Part shown: piece by piece, positions 34,201 to 45,300 of the stretch | How the letters are laid out: each line of letters begins with the position of its first letter | Numbering within the stretch: position 1 is the stretch's first letter | From: Pisaster brevispinus | Lineage: Eukaryota > Echinodermata > Asteroidea > Forcipulatida > Asteriidae | Assembly: GCA_023634235.1 (NCBI GenBank) | Contig: JAMKCF010000015.1 | Coordinates: 12,248,087 to 12,312,086 of the forward strand | Length of the DNA stretch: 64,000 bases | Direction of reading: 5' to 3' | Made by a program: the position numbers and the translations under genes | Notes under the pieces: model-generated | Database searches by the model: none | The model's input: the letters and a program-made list of their open reading frames with translations, nothing else | What the model was told of the DNA's origin: nothing

Positions 34201-36644
34201 GAGGATCAAACAAAATGAATGAAGGGAACAAATGGAGGCACTCAAAAAGCCTCTCTGAGCTGAAATATGCATTCTGAATATATAATTTTAAATTAAAAAA
34301 ATAGTAAACAAATTGTGTGTAGGCATAAGCACAGTTTGGTTTCAAAAAACAAAAAATCGCCCCACGAAGTAAAATATCCTCTAAACAAATAAATTGCTCT
34401 ATGGCCTTGTTAACAAAATAATTGTATTATACACCAACTTAGAACATTGTGGAGTCCATTTAATAGTTGTGGAGTGGTTTAAAATGTATATGGAATATAC
34501 AATAATTTGTCTTGTATAATTCGTCTACCTCAGAAGAGAAACTTATTAGTGGAATGCCTGAATCCCGATAGCCTTAAAATAGCTCAAGATACTCCTATTC
34601 AAAAGGGTAGCGATAACAAAACGTGGACTGGAAACTGTATGCCAATATCAGTTCTATTGACATTCTCGAAGACCTTTGAAAAAACATTATATAAAAGACT
34701 TTCCTTTCTCCTCACGCTTTTATCACCTCAGTGTCTCTAGCTCATTAGCCTCTCATTTGCACCTCATGAAAAGAGAAAATCTAGAGGTATTTCCCTTTAC
34801 TCCAACGCTTAAGCCCCCTCATTATCTCTCTTTTCTTAATATTCATCTCGGGTCAGCCGTCTGTACGCTTCCAGGCCTCATTCCAATGTTTTAAAATGCT
34901 GATTCCTTCCTTGTAGCTCTCAGAAACCGCCAGTCCACAGAGTGAGATCTTCATCATACCAAAGCTGCGACAATGTGGTTCCGTGTATGATATCTATTTC
35001 AGCAGCGCCCTCTACGGCTTCAAGGGCTTTCTCCTTGTCTTCGGTGTTTTCTTGGCGTGGGAGACCAAGAATGTGAATGTTAAAGGACTGGATGACAGTA
35101 AGACATTCAATATCGTTTACGGCATTGCACATGTGTTATTTTAAGGCAGGGATGGGGAACAAGTTATGGACAGTGAAATATAAACAAACTGACTATTCAT
35201 TAGTAAAACAATGCTTGGTGAACGTTTATCCAGATACAATACAATTGTACTTGTAAATATTGATTGGTATTTTTTAGAATTTTTTTTATATGAGTTTTTT
35301 TTTCTTCTTTTTTTCGCCCAACTCACAAGGCCGGACGGCCACTCAAGTGTCATTACCGGGATTCGAACCCACACTCTGCTGCTGACAACACCAGAGCTTG
35401 GGTCCGATGAACAAAACCGCTCGGCTACGACACGCCACACTGGCATCCAATGGGAGATCAGTGAGTTTTTCTTACAGAATGGATCACGCAGAATAAACAA
35501 CAATTACAAACTAAATACGTGTGCATTTTTACACCACCATATTTTTCTTTAGCAAATCTGTCAAATAATTGTAAAGAACATTCTTACCAGGCTACTTTGC
35601 AACCGCGTGTTTGCCAACTTAATAATCTCTTCTAAAAGCACAGCATTGCTGAAAAAAAACACCTTTTTTTCGATTTCAGGTAAATACATCGCCCTTTCAG
35701 TTTACGTGGTCGGTATAACCATTGTCTTAGCTGTACCAACCCTGCAAGTCTTCATCAACAACGCGGACATACATTTCTGTATCTACGGTATCGCCGTAGT
35801 GTTTGCAAATACCGTAGTCTTGTGCTTGGTCTTTGTGCCCAAGGTATGATATTATTAAAATCGTTCTACTAAAATAAAATTATGTCCACAACTGTTTTTC
35901 TATTCTCAGCTGGTTACTTGAAAGTATTTTAGTAGTGTGAAAACGGGTTAGTTTCAATGCAGCGTTAGTGACAGAAATAAACTTGGACTTTCAGGGCGCT
36001 TGGTGGCAGCAGACTTGCCTGTTATAGTGCCTTTGCAATGGCAGCATGCTGAGAGAACCCAGAACTTATAAGCGGTATCGTTTGTTGGTTGGTATCCCAT
36101 AGGTTCCCATTAAGCTTCAAAGCTGACTTTCATATCGTAATTTTTTTGATTACTTGAAAATAAACAATGACATTTGATGAAAAAACATTTCTAACTTAAC
36201 TAGTTATCTCAGATTACTTGTCTCGGAAAAAGATAACTTAAAAACTAGGGATGTGTTCGAATTTGCGGCTGCAGCTACGTCTGAGGTGTTGCTAAGGACA
36301 TCCCGTATTTAACACTCGTTGATGTCATGTTCCAGCCGTAGCCGTATCCATAGCCGTAGCAGTAGCCAAAGCCGCCAGTTCGGACACAGCCAATGATTCA
36401 AACTCTCACAAAGCATTTCACAGAGTTGACCTATCATTGCATTTTTCTACGGCATCAGTTTGCCTTGTGCTATGCATCACGTGGGAGTCACCTACGGATC
36501 AGCATGATGAACACAGCTGGTGGCAGCAGCGCTCAGTCCACCAATCTGTCCTTATTTGCCTCTACCAGAGGGGACAGGAACCGGCTAGTTGACCTGCAGA
36601 GGACACTTGCAGAGGTACAAAAGATATGCATGTCTGGGAGGTAG
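22008..36644 (+). CDS. GABA-B receptor-like class C GPCR, 16 coding exons
   Basis: This metabotropic receptor-type protein of the plasma membrane has a Venus flytrap domain and seven membrane helices. Exons: 22008-22280, 23490-23627, 24272-24439, 24941-25048, 28253-28318, 29111-29302, 30101-30337, 30945-31008, 31336-31419, 31809-31959, 32749-32881, 33324-33437, 33611-33733, 34917-35097, 35680-35843, 36459-36644. Every junction keeps frame with GT-AG, giving about 793 residues (human subunits run roughly 840-960). Landmarks: signal peptide 1-20; GFYPEVAVKLFC and YVWILPGWYPDGWW in the flytrap; TM1 about 466-488; conserved Cys in TM3 and in the second extracellular loop (KLRQCGS); WETKNVN after TM5; a short tail ending LQRTLAEVQKICMSGR, which could form a short coil. 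The exon 6 donor could be three bases earlier; the exon 16 acceptor is weak. Whether it binds GABA is unknown. Confidence 0.9.
22462..22690. repeat. Dispersed repeat fragment in receptor intron 1
   Basis: It shares 'gcataaaataacaaacctgt' and flanking words with about 141-420. Another piece of the same family may lie at 59495-59545 ('taaaggcactggtaatggta'). Confidence 0.4.
23490..31419 (+). CDS. GABA-B-like receptor exons 2-9: ligand-binding domain
   Basis: Eight exons (46, 56, 36, 22, 64, 79, about 21 and 28 codons) complete the Venus flytrap. Exon 2 carries GPMFSSVAVVV, where GABA-B subunit 1 has its GCSSVS loop; exon 3 carries MGWKRVALIFED; exon 5 GFYPEVAVKLFC keeps the tyrosine of the binding cleft; exon 7 carries YAYDCLMTMALAL. 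Opposite the GABA-contacting Glu of subunit 1, upstream of the AYD motif, the aligned residue here appears to be Arg. Exon 9 ends the domain at IIWKG. Introns hold repeats, the largest being intron 4 (25049-28252). Confidence 0.87.
23849..24101. mobile_element. TIR element with CGTACG-rich interior (receptor intron 2)
   Basis: The left end GGTGAATTTTACTTTAAAA and right end TTGAAAATAACATTTACC are imperfect inverted repeats; the adjoining CCTAACCCGTAAGTACGC pairs with GCGTACGTATGGGTTGGG. The interior repeats TACGTACG, TTACGGGT and related CpG-containing words on both strands. It has no ORF and probably folds back. Confidence 0.5.
26745..27500. repeat. Low-complexity and repeat block in receptor intron 4
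   Basis: Positions 26750-26772 are an A-run and 26775-26791 a CA run. From 26790 the block matches 2788-2872 and then repeats words such as 'tattgtcc', 'ccttgtggggt', 'cattgttctattgttaaaa' and 'ccccgtaagttggcatgtgt' (the last at 27115 and 27466). It looks like several decayed copies of one element. ORFs here have no domain. Confidence 0.5.
27779..28110 (-). mobile_element. tRNA-derived SINE, near full length
   Basis: On the minus strand the element opens with ATAGCCGAGCGATTTAGAGC (A box region) and has a perfect B box GGTTCGAATCC near 28033-28043. It ends at 'aaaatgcgctatataaaaac', a GCGCTATATAA tail typical of many invertebrate SINEs. A partial relative lies at about 47975-48240. It inserted in receptor intron 4, antisense to the gene. 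Confidence 0.6.
29731..29968 (-). repeat. Dispersed repeat, inverted partner of 12514-12750
   Basis: See the entry at 12514. This copy is in receptor intron 6, in opposite orientation. Confidence 0.55.
31809..36644 (+). CDS. GABA-B-like receptor exons 10-16: seven-helix domain and C-tail
   Basis: Exon 10 holds TM1 (FKIAIFAVASGGVFLALLFL), exon 11 TM2 with INNLIVLGC, exon 12 TM3 with SFGSLLMKTYRIFAIF (the family 'FGxMxxKTWRxxxIF' region), exon 13 TM4, exon 14 the second extracellular loop and TM5, and exon 15 TM6-TM7 ending in FVPK, the family-typical end of TM7. Exon 16 is a short, Ser-rich tail of 62 codons including the stop. The tail lacks the long coiled coil that lets human subunits heterodimerise. 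Confidence 0.87.
34555..34735 (+). pseudogene. LINE reverse transcriptase fragment (receptor intron 13)
   Basis: The translation contains PIQKGSDNKTWTGN followed by MPISVLLTFSKTFEKTLYKR, matching the 'KKGD...NYRPISVLPTFSKxFEKxxYxR' region of non-LTR reverse transcriptases (Jockey/RTE-like), with substitutions. Only about 60 codons are recognisable. It is unrelated to the intact LINE at 16 kb. Confidence 0.6.
35281..35436 (-). mobile_element. tRNA-derived SINE (receptor intron 14)
   Basis: The minus strand has TAGCCGAGCGGTTTTG (A box) and GGTTCGAATCCCGG (B box), then a tail of A-rich sequence seen as T runs at 35281-35313. Same tRNA-like family as 3628 and 27779. Confidence 0.6.
36251..36392. 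mobile_element. Inverted-repeat element near the receptor's last exon
   Basis: GTGTTCGAATTTGCGGCTGC at the left pairs imperfectly with GCCGCCAGTTCGGACACAGCC at the right, and the interior has repeated CCGTAGCC words. It ends about 65 bases before the exon 16 acceptor. Related to 21229-21357. Confidence 0.5.
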
Positions 36645-36808
36645 TGTACCACTAATCTTGATAATCATTTATCATGCTGCATCATCTTGGTCATTCTCCT
36701 TGTCGAGATTAACAGTTTTGAATGCTAATAATTATTCATTGTACCAAAGGGAACCAGAATATTTCTCCTTCCAGCCTCGTTTTGGTTACACTGATTTGAA
36801 TGACTGAA

Positions 36809-36814
36809 AATAAA
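36809..36814 (+). terminator. Polyadenylation signal, receptor gene
   Basis: AATAAA lies 165 bases after the receptor stop codon and is the first such hexamer downstream. Confidence 0.5.
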
Positions 36815-38264
36815 GAGGGCCGCACCATGATAAAGGTCTATTTCACTATGATATGATAGGGGATCACAGTCAACCGATGCCCCCCATAAGTAGGTGTTTG
36901 AGTTAACGGTAGCCGTAGCTGTTTCAATGAGGATCTACCTCATAACATTATGGGATCAAGGTTGGTGAGGTTGTAAGATACGTCACAGCGAACGGTTCCC
37001 CTATCGCTCTCTAGGAAGAGCCGATGCTATCATTAGAAATCAACTCAAAGTTATTGCAAAGAACACATAATAACACCCGCTAGACAAACGGAATGCAACC
37101 AAATTTCACGGCACAACACATGTTCTCCCTCTTAACTTCATAGCTGACGTGTTCTAACGACTAAACGTAAAAGAAATACCAATTAGTCAATTTAATTGAC
37201 AAAAGACTACCCTGCACTTGACGTCACGAGACCCTAACAGCGCCTACATTGATGTCAATGAAGACCTTTCATTGGCTGAGATTTGGCGATTTCGGCCAAT
37301 GTAAAGGAAGTAAAATTTGACATGTGTCGGACCAGTAAAAAAAAACTTGTATTTTAGTAAAGTGATTATTGTTTGAATTTGTTTATTACCTTCAATGAAA
37401 ACTTACGGATTCATCTGTTATTTGTCTATGCTTTGTTTTGTAGAAGCGAGCGACTCTTTCTAAGTTACTTATGGAGTACCACACATGTGCGACATAACCA
37501 AGGCACGTTCTGGGACCACACCACGCCCTCTGTTGATATTGCACTCGTGTCAGTTGAGAAACAACGTTCGTAGATGGTGACGCTGATGACGATCTGCGAT
37601 TAGGGATTTGTATTGATCAAGATCACGCCATATCAATCTCACTAAGATATATTGTATATAAGTCAAACAACAAGCAAACCATATGCAATTGGAAGCAGAT
37701 CGTATATTTCAAAATAGTAAAGGGCCGGACTGTTACGCTTTTACAATCTAATTAATTGCATTAAAGATATTGTGTTGATTGTGTATTATTGACAGTATAA
37801 CAACAAACTCAGTTTTGACTAATTCGCCAATTTTTAGAATCTGAGAGAATGAAAACTGCGTTAATATGTATGTTATTTATATATAAATTTAAAACTACAA
37901 GCTTACCCCGGATTGATCACATTTCGTGAGTTTATGTCTTTGTTCAAACTTTTTATATATTTTACTTCATTCACCTTGTTTTCTCTTTAGCAGAGCAAGA
38001 AATGTCCTGTCGAGTAATAGTTTGAAATAAATTCTCCTCCGTGTTTGACTATAACTCCTGAACTAATCATGTTATAGAGACACAATTTGTTCCTGAATCT
38101 ATCTTGCATAAAGTCCCTTGTCCAAAAATCAACCTTTCATTGCAACATTGTGCCTTGCATCTTCAGACCGGAAATGACCGACTAGGGGTAATACTCAAAA
38201 GGCTCCGAAAAAAACAAAGTACATGTAAATACCGTCAAGTCACCCCTAACAATTTTGCTGGATT

Positions 38265-38425
38265 TGCAAAAGTTGTATACGTTGGAAAGCCCATCGTTGT
38301 GTGTTATTTTGTGACTGTGATGACTTTGAAGGCGACGCGAGTGGCTACAGTGGAGCAATTATCCCAGCAATTTAGCCAACAGGGGCTGCGATTCGGGAAA
38401 TAATGTGTCTTGCGCGTTTGCAATA
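38265..38425 (+). repeat. Dispersed repeat with 'aattagccaacaggggctgc' core
   Basis: The same block, 'ttggaaagccca...tttgtgactgtgatga...gccaacaggggctgcg', appears with variation at 49412-49543, 49825-49976, 60630-60785 and 60884-61035. Members are 130-160 bp in the best-kept part. No Pol III boxes or ORF are seen. This copy lies upstream of discoidin gene A. Confidence 0.55.
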
Positions 38426-39265
38426 TATATATATGTCTTAACGCGCGCAAGAAGTAACAAATAAAGCAAAAACCGAACACTCCCTTTTCAAAGGCTACAC
38501 AATACAATCTCACCTTAAACTTAGAAAACGAATTAAATTACATGGCGTGCATTAACACTTGGTTTAATTTCAGCTTTCGGATGAGCACTTGTTTTGTGAT
38601 CATCCTCTGTTGCTTTTAGGTTTTTGTACTAGTGATGATTTATGAGTTTGTCTCTTTACGGTCCTTATTTCAAAGTCTCACTTTGTGATCAAGCAAATTG
38701 GTATAATTAGAATTTCATTTGTGGAAGTCATCCATACTTTTTAAATCTCAAATAAATTCATATCATATTTTGTTTTCTCGACGTGATCATTTGCTGTGTT
38801 CAAATTCGTGGCTGGTGGTCTTACGTCTTCTAGTTGTAGGGTACCGTAATTGCAAACACGCCCAGCGTTGAGGATGGCTTCTCGAAAAATCCATAATTAA
38901 TTTTCTTCTAGATTTACGGGCTGCATTTTTTAATATCAGTTCTAGTTGTGAGAGTAATACAGACAGCCAGCCGATGACGTCTCTGTTGTTGTTAAATGAG
39001 GCGGCAATACGCTCGGTTAAAATCCAGGTAATACAACGTCAAGGTTTTAGCTTCGCTAAAACGTGTCCCGAGTTTTTAGCTTCGCTAAAACGTGAATCGA
39101 GTATCAACCAATCAGACAGTAGCTCACCAAGGCGTCACATATTGCTGTATTTACCTGATTGGCTTAAAATTACGTCATCCTCCTTAGACATCCAATTGAT
39201 AGCATTTTTGCTGCAGGTCTGTCTAAAATTCACTCAAACGCTCATAAATGTTAGCATCTTCGAGA

Positions 39266-39311
39266 ATGGACGGAGCAGTGCTTACTTTTCTGCTGATAGC
39301 TACATTATCAG
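39266..39311 (+). CDS. Discoidin gene A exon 1: signal peptide
   Basis: The ATG is in 'cgagaatgg' and the exon encodes MDGAVLTFLLIATLS plus one base, donor GTATGA. Copy B has the same structure at 52860, and about 390 bases of upstream sequence are also conserved between the copies. Confidence 0.75.
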
Positions 39312-42300
39312 GTATGAATTCCATTTGTTTTACAGATACGCTTAAAAGAAGTAAATCAACTGAGTTAGTGGAGAATATAATTTGAAATTAGGTTTGGTGA
39401 GGAATCATACAAGCTGAGTACATTTTGTCCACGGCTGTAGTTTTCAAAAAAGTGAGAGGCATATAAACACTGTTTGATCCTTTTTGAAAATCCTACTCTA
39501 AAATGTACGTGAGTAGACTACAGTAGGGGAAGAACTTGTTTTTCAAAGGAAGGTATAATTTTTTTTATATTTTGTTTTCATTTCTTTCATTCCGTTTTCA
39601 TTGGTGTTGCTTGCGTTTTAAAGTAGTCTTCTGATGCATCATGTAAAAAGAAAAACGAAAACTTTGACAAGACCAGGTTGGTTTTTCTGAACGTTTCGTC
39701 TAGAACGCTTTAGTTGTCGTAAGGAGACCGGAAAGATGAAGTGTGTTTGTAGTGGTGGCATTTTATGTTGCTGAAGGACCTTTGTTTGTGTTATTGAATA
39801 GATAGTCCGTTTGCATCTCCCAATGCGCATGATTGACGCGCAAATGGTTTTGGGTGCAAGGAGTCCAAGCAACACCGGAGTGGAAATTCTGTCCCTCCGG
39901 GGTTTCCGCCCTCCCCATCCCATTCGGCGAATTGTGTACGGACTTTTTCTGATTGCGCCTTTTTAGAATTAACCTCCTTTCCCATAATTGCGCAGATTCT
40001 CCGGAGACATAATTCCCTATGACACTGGCAACAATCCTGGCGTAGTGAAGGAGGGTACGGGGGGGGGGGAGGGGTGCGCGTGCTCCAAATAATTTCTTTT
40101 GCTCATAATTGTATAACCCATTTTAAAAATATACTGTTCAATTTACCTGTGAGAGTAAACTTTATATTTTTACAAGATTAGCTAATTGTGATAATTACAA
40201 CGTTTCTATAGGGATCAATGTATTTGTTTATGCACTCAAGTCAGATAATGGGAAATGCAAAAATAAACTATAGTTTAATACATGGTCAGAAGCGCCCCTA
40301 GATATACAACTTTATAAAACACAACTTTAAAACGGTAGAGTGAGACCGCGAAGATATTTTCTCAGATCCTTTTTTTAGCAATAATATGTTTTCATTTCTC
40401 AATCTCTGGCAATCTTCAGTTACAGGTGTGGGTATTTCTTAATTAAACCACGGGTCTCAAATCTCGTGAGAGACTAGTTTTGGGTTATTGCCGCTATGTC
40501 CAGGGTGAGGGTTTTTGAGTTTGAAAAAGTGAAGTCCTGGCCATGGGTGATCTGTTCCTCTAGTAAGTAAATTAGGATGATAAGCGTTTCAACAGAATAA
40601 TTAATTAATAAATCAAGAGTCGTTTGTAATATGATCGAGCTGTTGAGAGGATGAGTCGGTTGGACTCTGGTTGAATTTAGCTCTGATCTATTTTCCCTTA
40701 TGTCTTGATCTTTTCTGTATGCAATGAAGGGGGACTCTGGGAAGATTCCAGAGAGTGATTCGTTGCATTGTATTAAAGACCAGTGTTTCCTGATTGCTTT
40801 GTTTAGGTCACCGTGGTTGATGTAAGTGTTATATGTCGTGATTAAGACAATTAGGGTTTTCTTTTTTGTTTATTGGGTTGTTTGTGAATCATGTTTGACC
40901 GTTCATTGTGTGATACTTTCCAAATGATGTTGGTTATTTCCGAAGCATTGTAACCTGTTTTTGTTTATTTTCCCGAAAAAAAAAAATGTTGAAATCATCT
41001 TTATGTTTTGTGTTTCGAGCATATCGGAGTGTTTCTCCATAGATGAATGCTTTGAACACATGTTGGGGTGTGATGATATCTTGTGTAGGTATTGATAGGT
41101 TTCAGTGGGTCTGGTATATACTTTTGTGTCAGGAAAACCAGTTTCCCTGAACCTTGTGCCTTTGAAGATCGTTAAGTCATGATAGTTGATGGAAAAATCT
41201 GAAGCCTCAAAGGTAAATTTGAGGGTCGGGTGTAGTTGATTCATAGTGTGGATAAGGCTCTTGAAGTTCTCAAGAGTGCTGTTGTAGAGGACAAGGATGT
41301 CATCTCTATAGAGCCACCATGTTAGAATGTGATCAGCTTTTTCAAGGATTTGTTTTTTCCAGATGGTGTACTATGATATCATACATTTCTGGGCTGGCAG
41401 TTGAGCCCATGGCGCATCCGATTTGTATTTAGGAAGTTCTTGTTACCGAATTGGAAGCAGTTTCTTCCTATGATCAGTTGCAAGAGTTTACGAATGCATT
41501 CGGAGGGTGGTTTAAGGATAGGGTATTGGTGGCGGGTTCGGTCTAAAGCATTGCAAACACTGTTTACCGCCTCTGTTTGCCGGACGTTCGTGTACATGGA
41601 AACAACAGCAATGCTTTTTATCAGAACTTTTGGCGGGAAAGTCATTCCGTTTAGTTTCTGCCGTATGTCTGCCGTGTCATGTACATAAGTTGGTTGAGCA
41701 GTAACTATTGGAAGAAGAAAATAATCAACAAATTCTGATATTGTGGCTGTCGGGATTGAGCATCCACGAATTATTGACCTTCCTATTGGTGTTTTATGTA
41801 TCTTCGGGAGAAAATACTTTGCAGGGTATCGTAATCGCATTGTAGGGAAGATGGGTCAAAATAAACCAAGGATTGTTTGTTGATGTAATTTGAGAAGTGA
41901 GTTATGAACCAATATAGTGGTTCGTGGTTTCATATCTTGGTACAGCTGTGTGTAGTGCTCGAATTCAATATGTTGGTAGCTCATATGTAGGTAATTGGTT
42001 CGGTTTATGACGGAAATGCCTCTTCCTTTATCGTAGGGTTTAATTACGATGTCTGGATTGTGTTTGAGCTTGAGTATGGCTGATAGCTCTTGTTTTGTCA
42101 TGTTTGGTTTCTGATTTCTCAGTCCTACAAGAGCAAATTGGTGTTTAGTGGCTTCCAAGTAATCTTCTCGAAAAACGTGTGGGAAAAAACTGAATGTGAA
42201 ATTATGATTTCGTATGGATTTCGTTTGTATTTGTTTTCTTGCAGAAATGGTGATTATTCTCCTTCCAATTGTGGAAATATAAGGGGAAAAAACATGTATT

Positions 42301-45300
42301 TGTCCCAATTTTACAACTATGTAGAATAGTATGTGAAAGTATGAGCCAGGTTATTTGTTCCCTTCCCAATGCGGAAGTAAGACAATGTATCACGGATTTG
42401 TGTTTTTCGATTGCAAGTCGGGTGGGTTTTCTGTATGTGTTAGTGGAAGAGGCATGATCTTATTTTCCTCTTGCGGGTGTGTGAACGAAGTGTGGGTAAG
42501 CCTTGCATGCTAAAGTGAGCTTGTATTGTTTTTGGATTGGATCATGATCCCACTGGGTAGTAAAAAAACCTAATTACCAAGAGCTATGGATCAAAACAGC
42601 ACAGCAACTTCAGTAAACTTACGGGTATTACAATGTGTAAATCTCTTTTAGGAGGTGTGTTGACTCTAAAAAGAGCGGGTTGTCTTGACGATTCGAACCG
42701 TATACTCTGCTTGCTTCTAATGACGAACTTCATCCAATTCTCAATGGAATGAAGTCATCACTGCTAGATCAGGCGTGTCTGTCCTTGAGTGTCTTGAAAA
42801 TCGGTTCTTTTTCTCAGCCGTGGAGTTTATGTTGACTGTTCTTTGGGGACTGTTACCGTGGGAAATTTTAGTCTGGTTTTTCATCAATAGTTTAGTTGTA
42901 ATTTGGTATTCACGAAATGGGAATCAAAAAAACTAAAAACTGTTTCCTACCTAAAACAATAAAAGAAAAAAAAGAAAACAATAATAATAACACTAGAAAC
43001 GCCAAAAAGTGAAAGTCTCAGCCTGAAAAAGTCTCCGTAATTTTTTGTTTTGTCTGGAAGGATTTGGAAAAAAAATATGAGAGAGTAACGCACTAATAAT
43101 TGATTTGCTGAGACAGCTGCAGTACACGTGCTTCCTCGGAGGGTAAATCAAAAACAAACAAAAAAAAATAAAAAGTAAGAACAAAATATTGACGGGGATC
43201 AGACGCAATAAGTGTAATCCTATAAAACAATCGCCAACCAAAGGTATGAAGTAATTGCAAGAGTCGATAACAACATTTACTCACGATATTGTTGCATTTC
43301 AGGTGTTACTGTAGTCTCGTCCCATCAGGTTTGCTACAACGGAATGGAGTATGATGTCAACTCTAACAATCCACACCGATGGGTCTTACCGTACGAAGAT
43401 CCATGCGAGTATGCTGCTGTACTCGGCGGACTGACTACTCCAAATGCGTCACACCAACAGGGGCGCCCTACTACCTAGATAAGATCGCCATTCGACTGCT
43501 TAAATTTTTCGGCTGTCAAAATGAGCGAAAAGGTAAAAAACAAAACATGGTTGATTTTGAGGTAAAATCAAGCACGCATTGTCACAACAAAATTACTTGA
43601 TGCTTGTTTTATTTTCCTGTAATGTTTTTGTTACCACAAAACGAGGTTTAAAACACGCCCATGGATGGCCCATGTTTATTTTCAAAGAACCTATGTTTGG
43701 CTGTTGGACTTAGTAGTCAGTTATCAGAAAACTCTACACTCGAATTCTTGTATTTGTGTCGGGATTGGCAAGTACTCGTATTTGAGTACTCGGCGATCCT
43801 TGTTCTCTGTAGTATTGCGTTCTTAGCTAAATGGGTACCTGACAACAACGCTTTGGTTTATTAATGTGTTTGAACGAACTACCAATCTAGTCAAACGGCT
43901 TAGAGATACGTTTGAACAGTTTGCTATGTTTATGCTGCTTCTATATCCGTTAGCTCGGTTTAGCATTCCGTTCAAACATTAAAGTAATCCTTCGGCTGGA
44001 TTTAGTGTTAGGTTTGCCGGTTTAGTTTATCGTTCGAAATGTTCAGTAATATGACCGATTTGGTAATCCAAAGCAGAAGAGAATCGTAACAGAACGACAT
44101 TTCCTCTGCAGTTTCTCAGGCAGATAAAAAAGCTGAAATTCTGTTATAAAGACAAAACGAAAAAAAAAAAATCATGGTACCCACTCTCACTGCTGAGAAG
44201 CTGTTTATTTGATTGTTCAGATTTTAACATAGACTTAGAATTAAGTTTCTAGTGAAAGCAAAAAGGTCGCTGACGTGAGTATCGATGTCAAAATTCACAA
44301 CGTCTGGGAAAGCCGTGAAAGGTGTTGACAAAAGTATTGCTGAATGAATAAGAGAAGACACGTTCCTATGAATCATTCTGTTTTGGTATTTATTTGGTTT
44401 CTTTTTTGTTCGCTTAATCGGGAGACCGGTTGAGTAACAACACGAAGCAGTCCCAGATGAGACTGTGATATCCCGAAATAGGTATATGCATATTAACTCT
44501 ACATGACACCATCCAAAAAAAATCACACCATTTCACCCTGCCTTACTTTTTGAGTAACAGTTTGATCTTAGCGTGAAATACATTTCTGTGAAGAACCAAA
44601 TCACTTTTAAATCAGCCAAAACATTAGATATAGACCCTTTTAACTAAATAAAATCAATTCAAGCAAAATTGTATTTTGAGAAGAGCCCACATGTCTCTTT
44701 CTGCTCAATCAACCATTTCTTTGAACAACACCCTTTGTTTACAAAACTTAGCAAGGCTGAGTAATTGCTGAACAATTCCTTTGGGAATTCCTTAATTTCT
44801 TTTAAAGTTTTTTCGAAAAAAATGGCGGAGTACCGACTTTTTAATTAGAAACTGTTACTCAATAAGTGAGCGATAGTGTCATTGAGTGTTAAGGTCTCCG
44901 TACCAGCCCAATGTACTACGCTCCCTCCAATGTCATTTTGTTCACCTCAGGGAACGAAATAAGATTTACATGTTGGTCTTCACCTTTCCCTTGAGGCGCT
45001 CCGTACCCACTGCGTGATATGCGTCATGAAACTACAAAACATAGGCTCTGGATCACGATTTCCTATCATTCCCACAACTTTTTAATATTTGTTGCATATC
45101 CCAGGTATCGAGTGTTCTGAGCCTTTGGGTCTTGAAGATGGAACCATTCCTGATGAGAGCATGAGTGCATCGAAATGGTATGGGGCCGGGGCAGGGCGTC
45201 TGAACGGAGTGGCTTGGTATCCTCAGTAAGTAACAATTGACATTCTTGTGATAATAATAACCATAAATGTGATCACAACCTCCTCGAAAAGTCATGCCAT

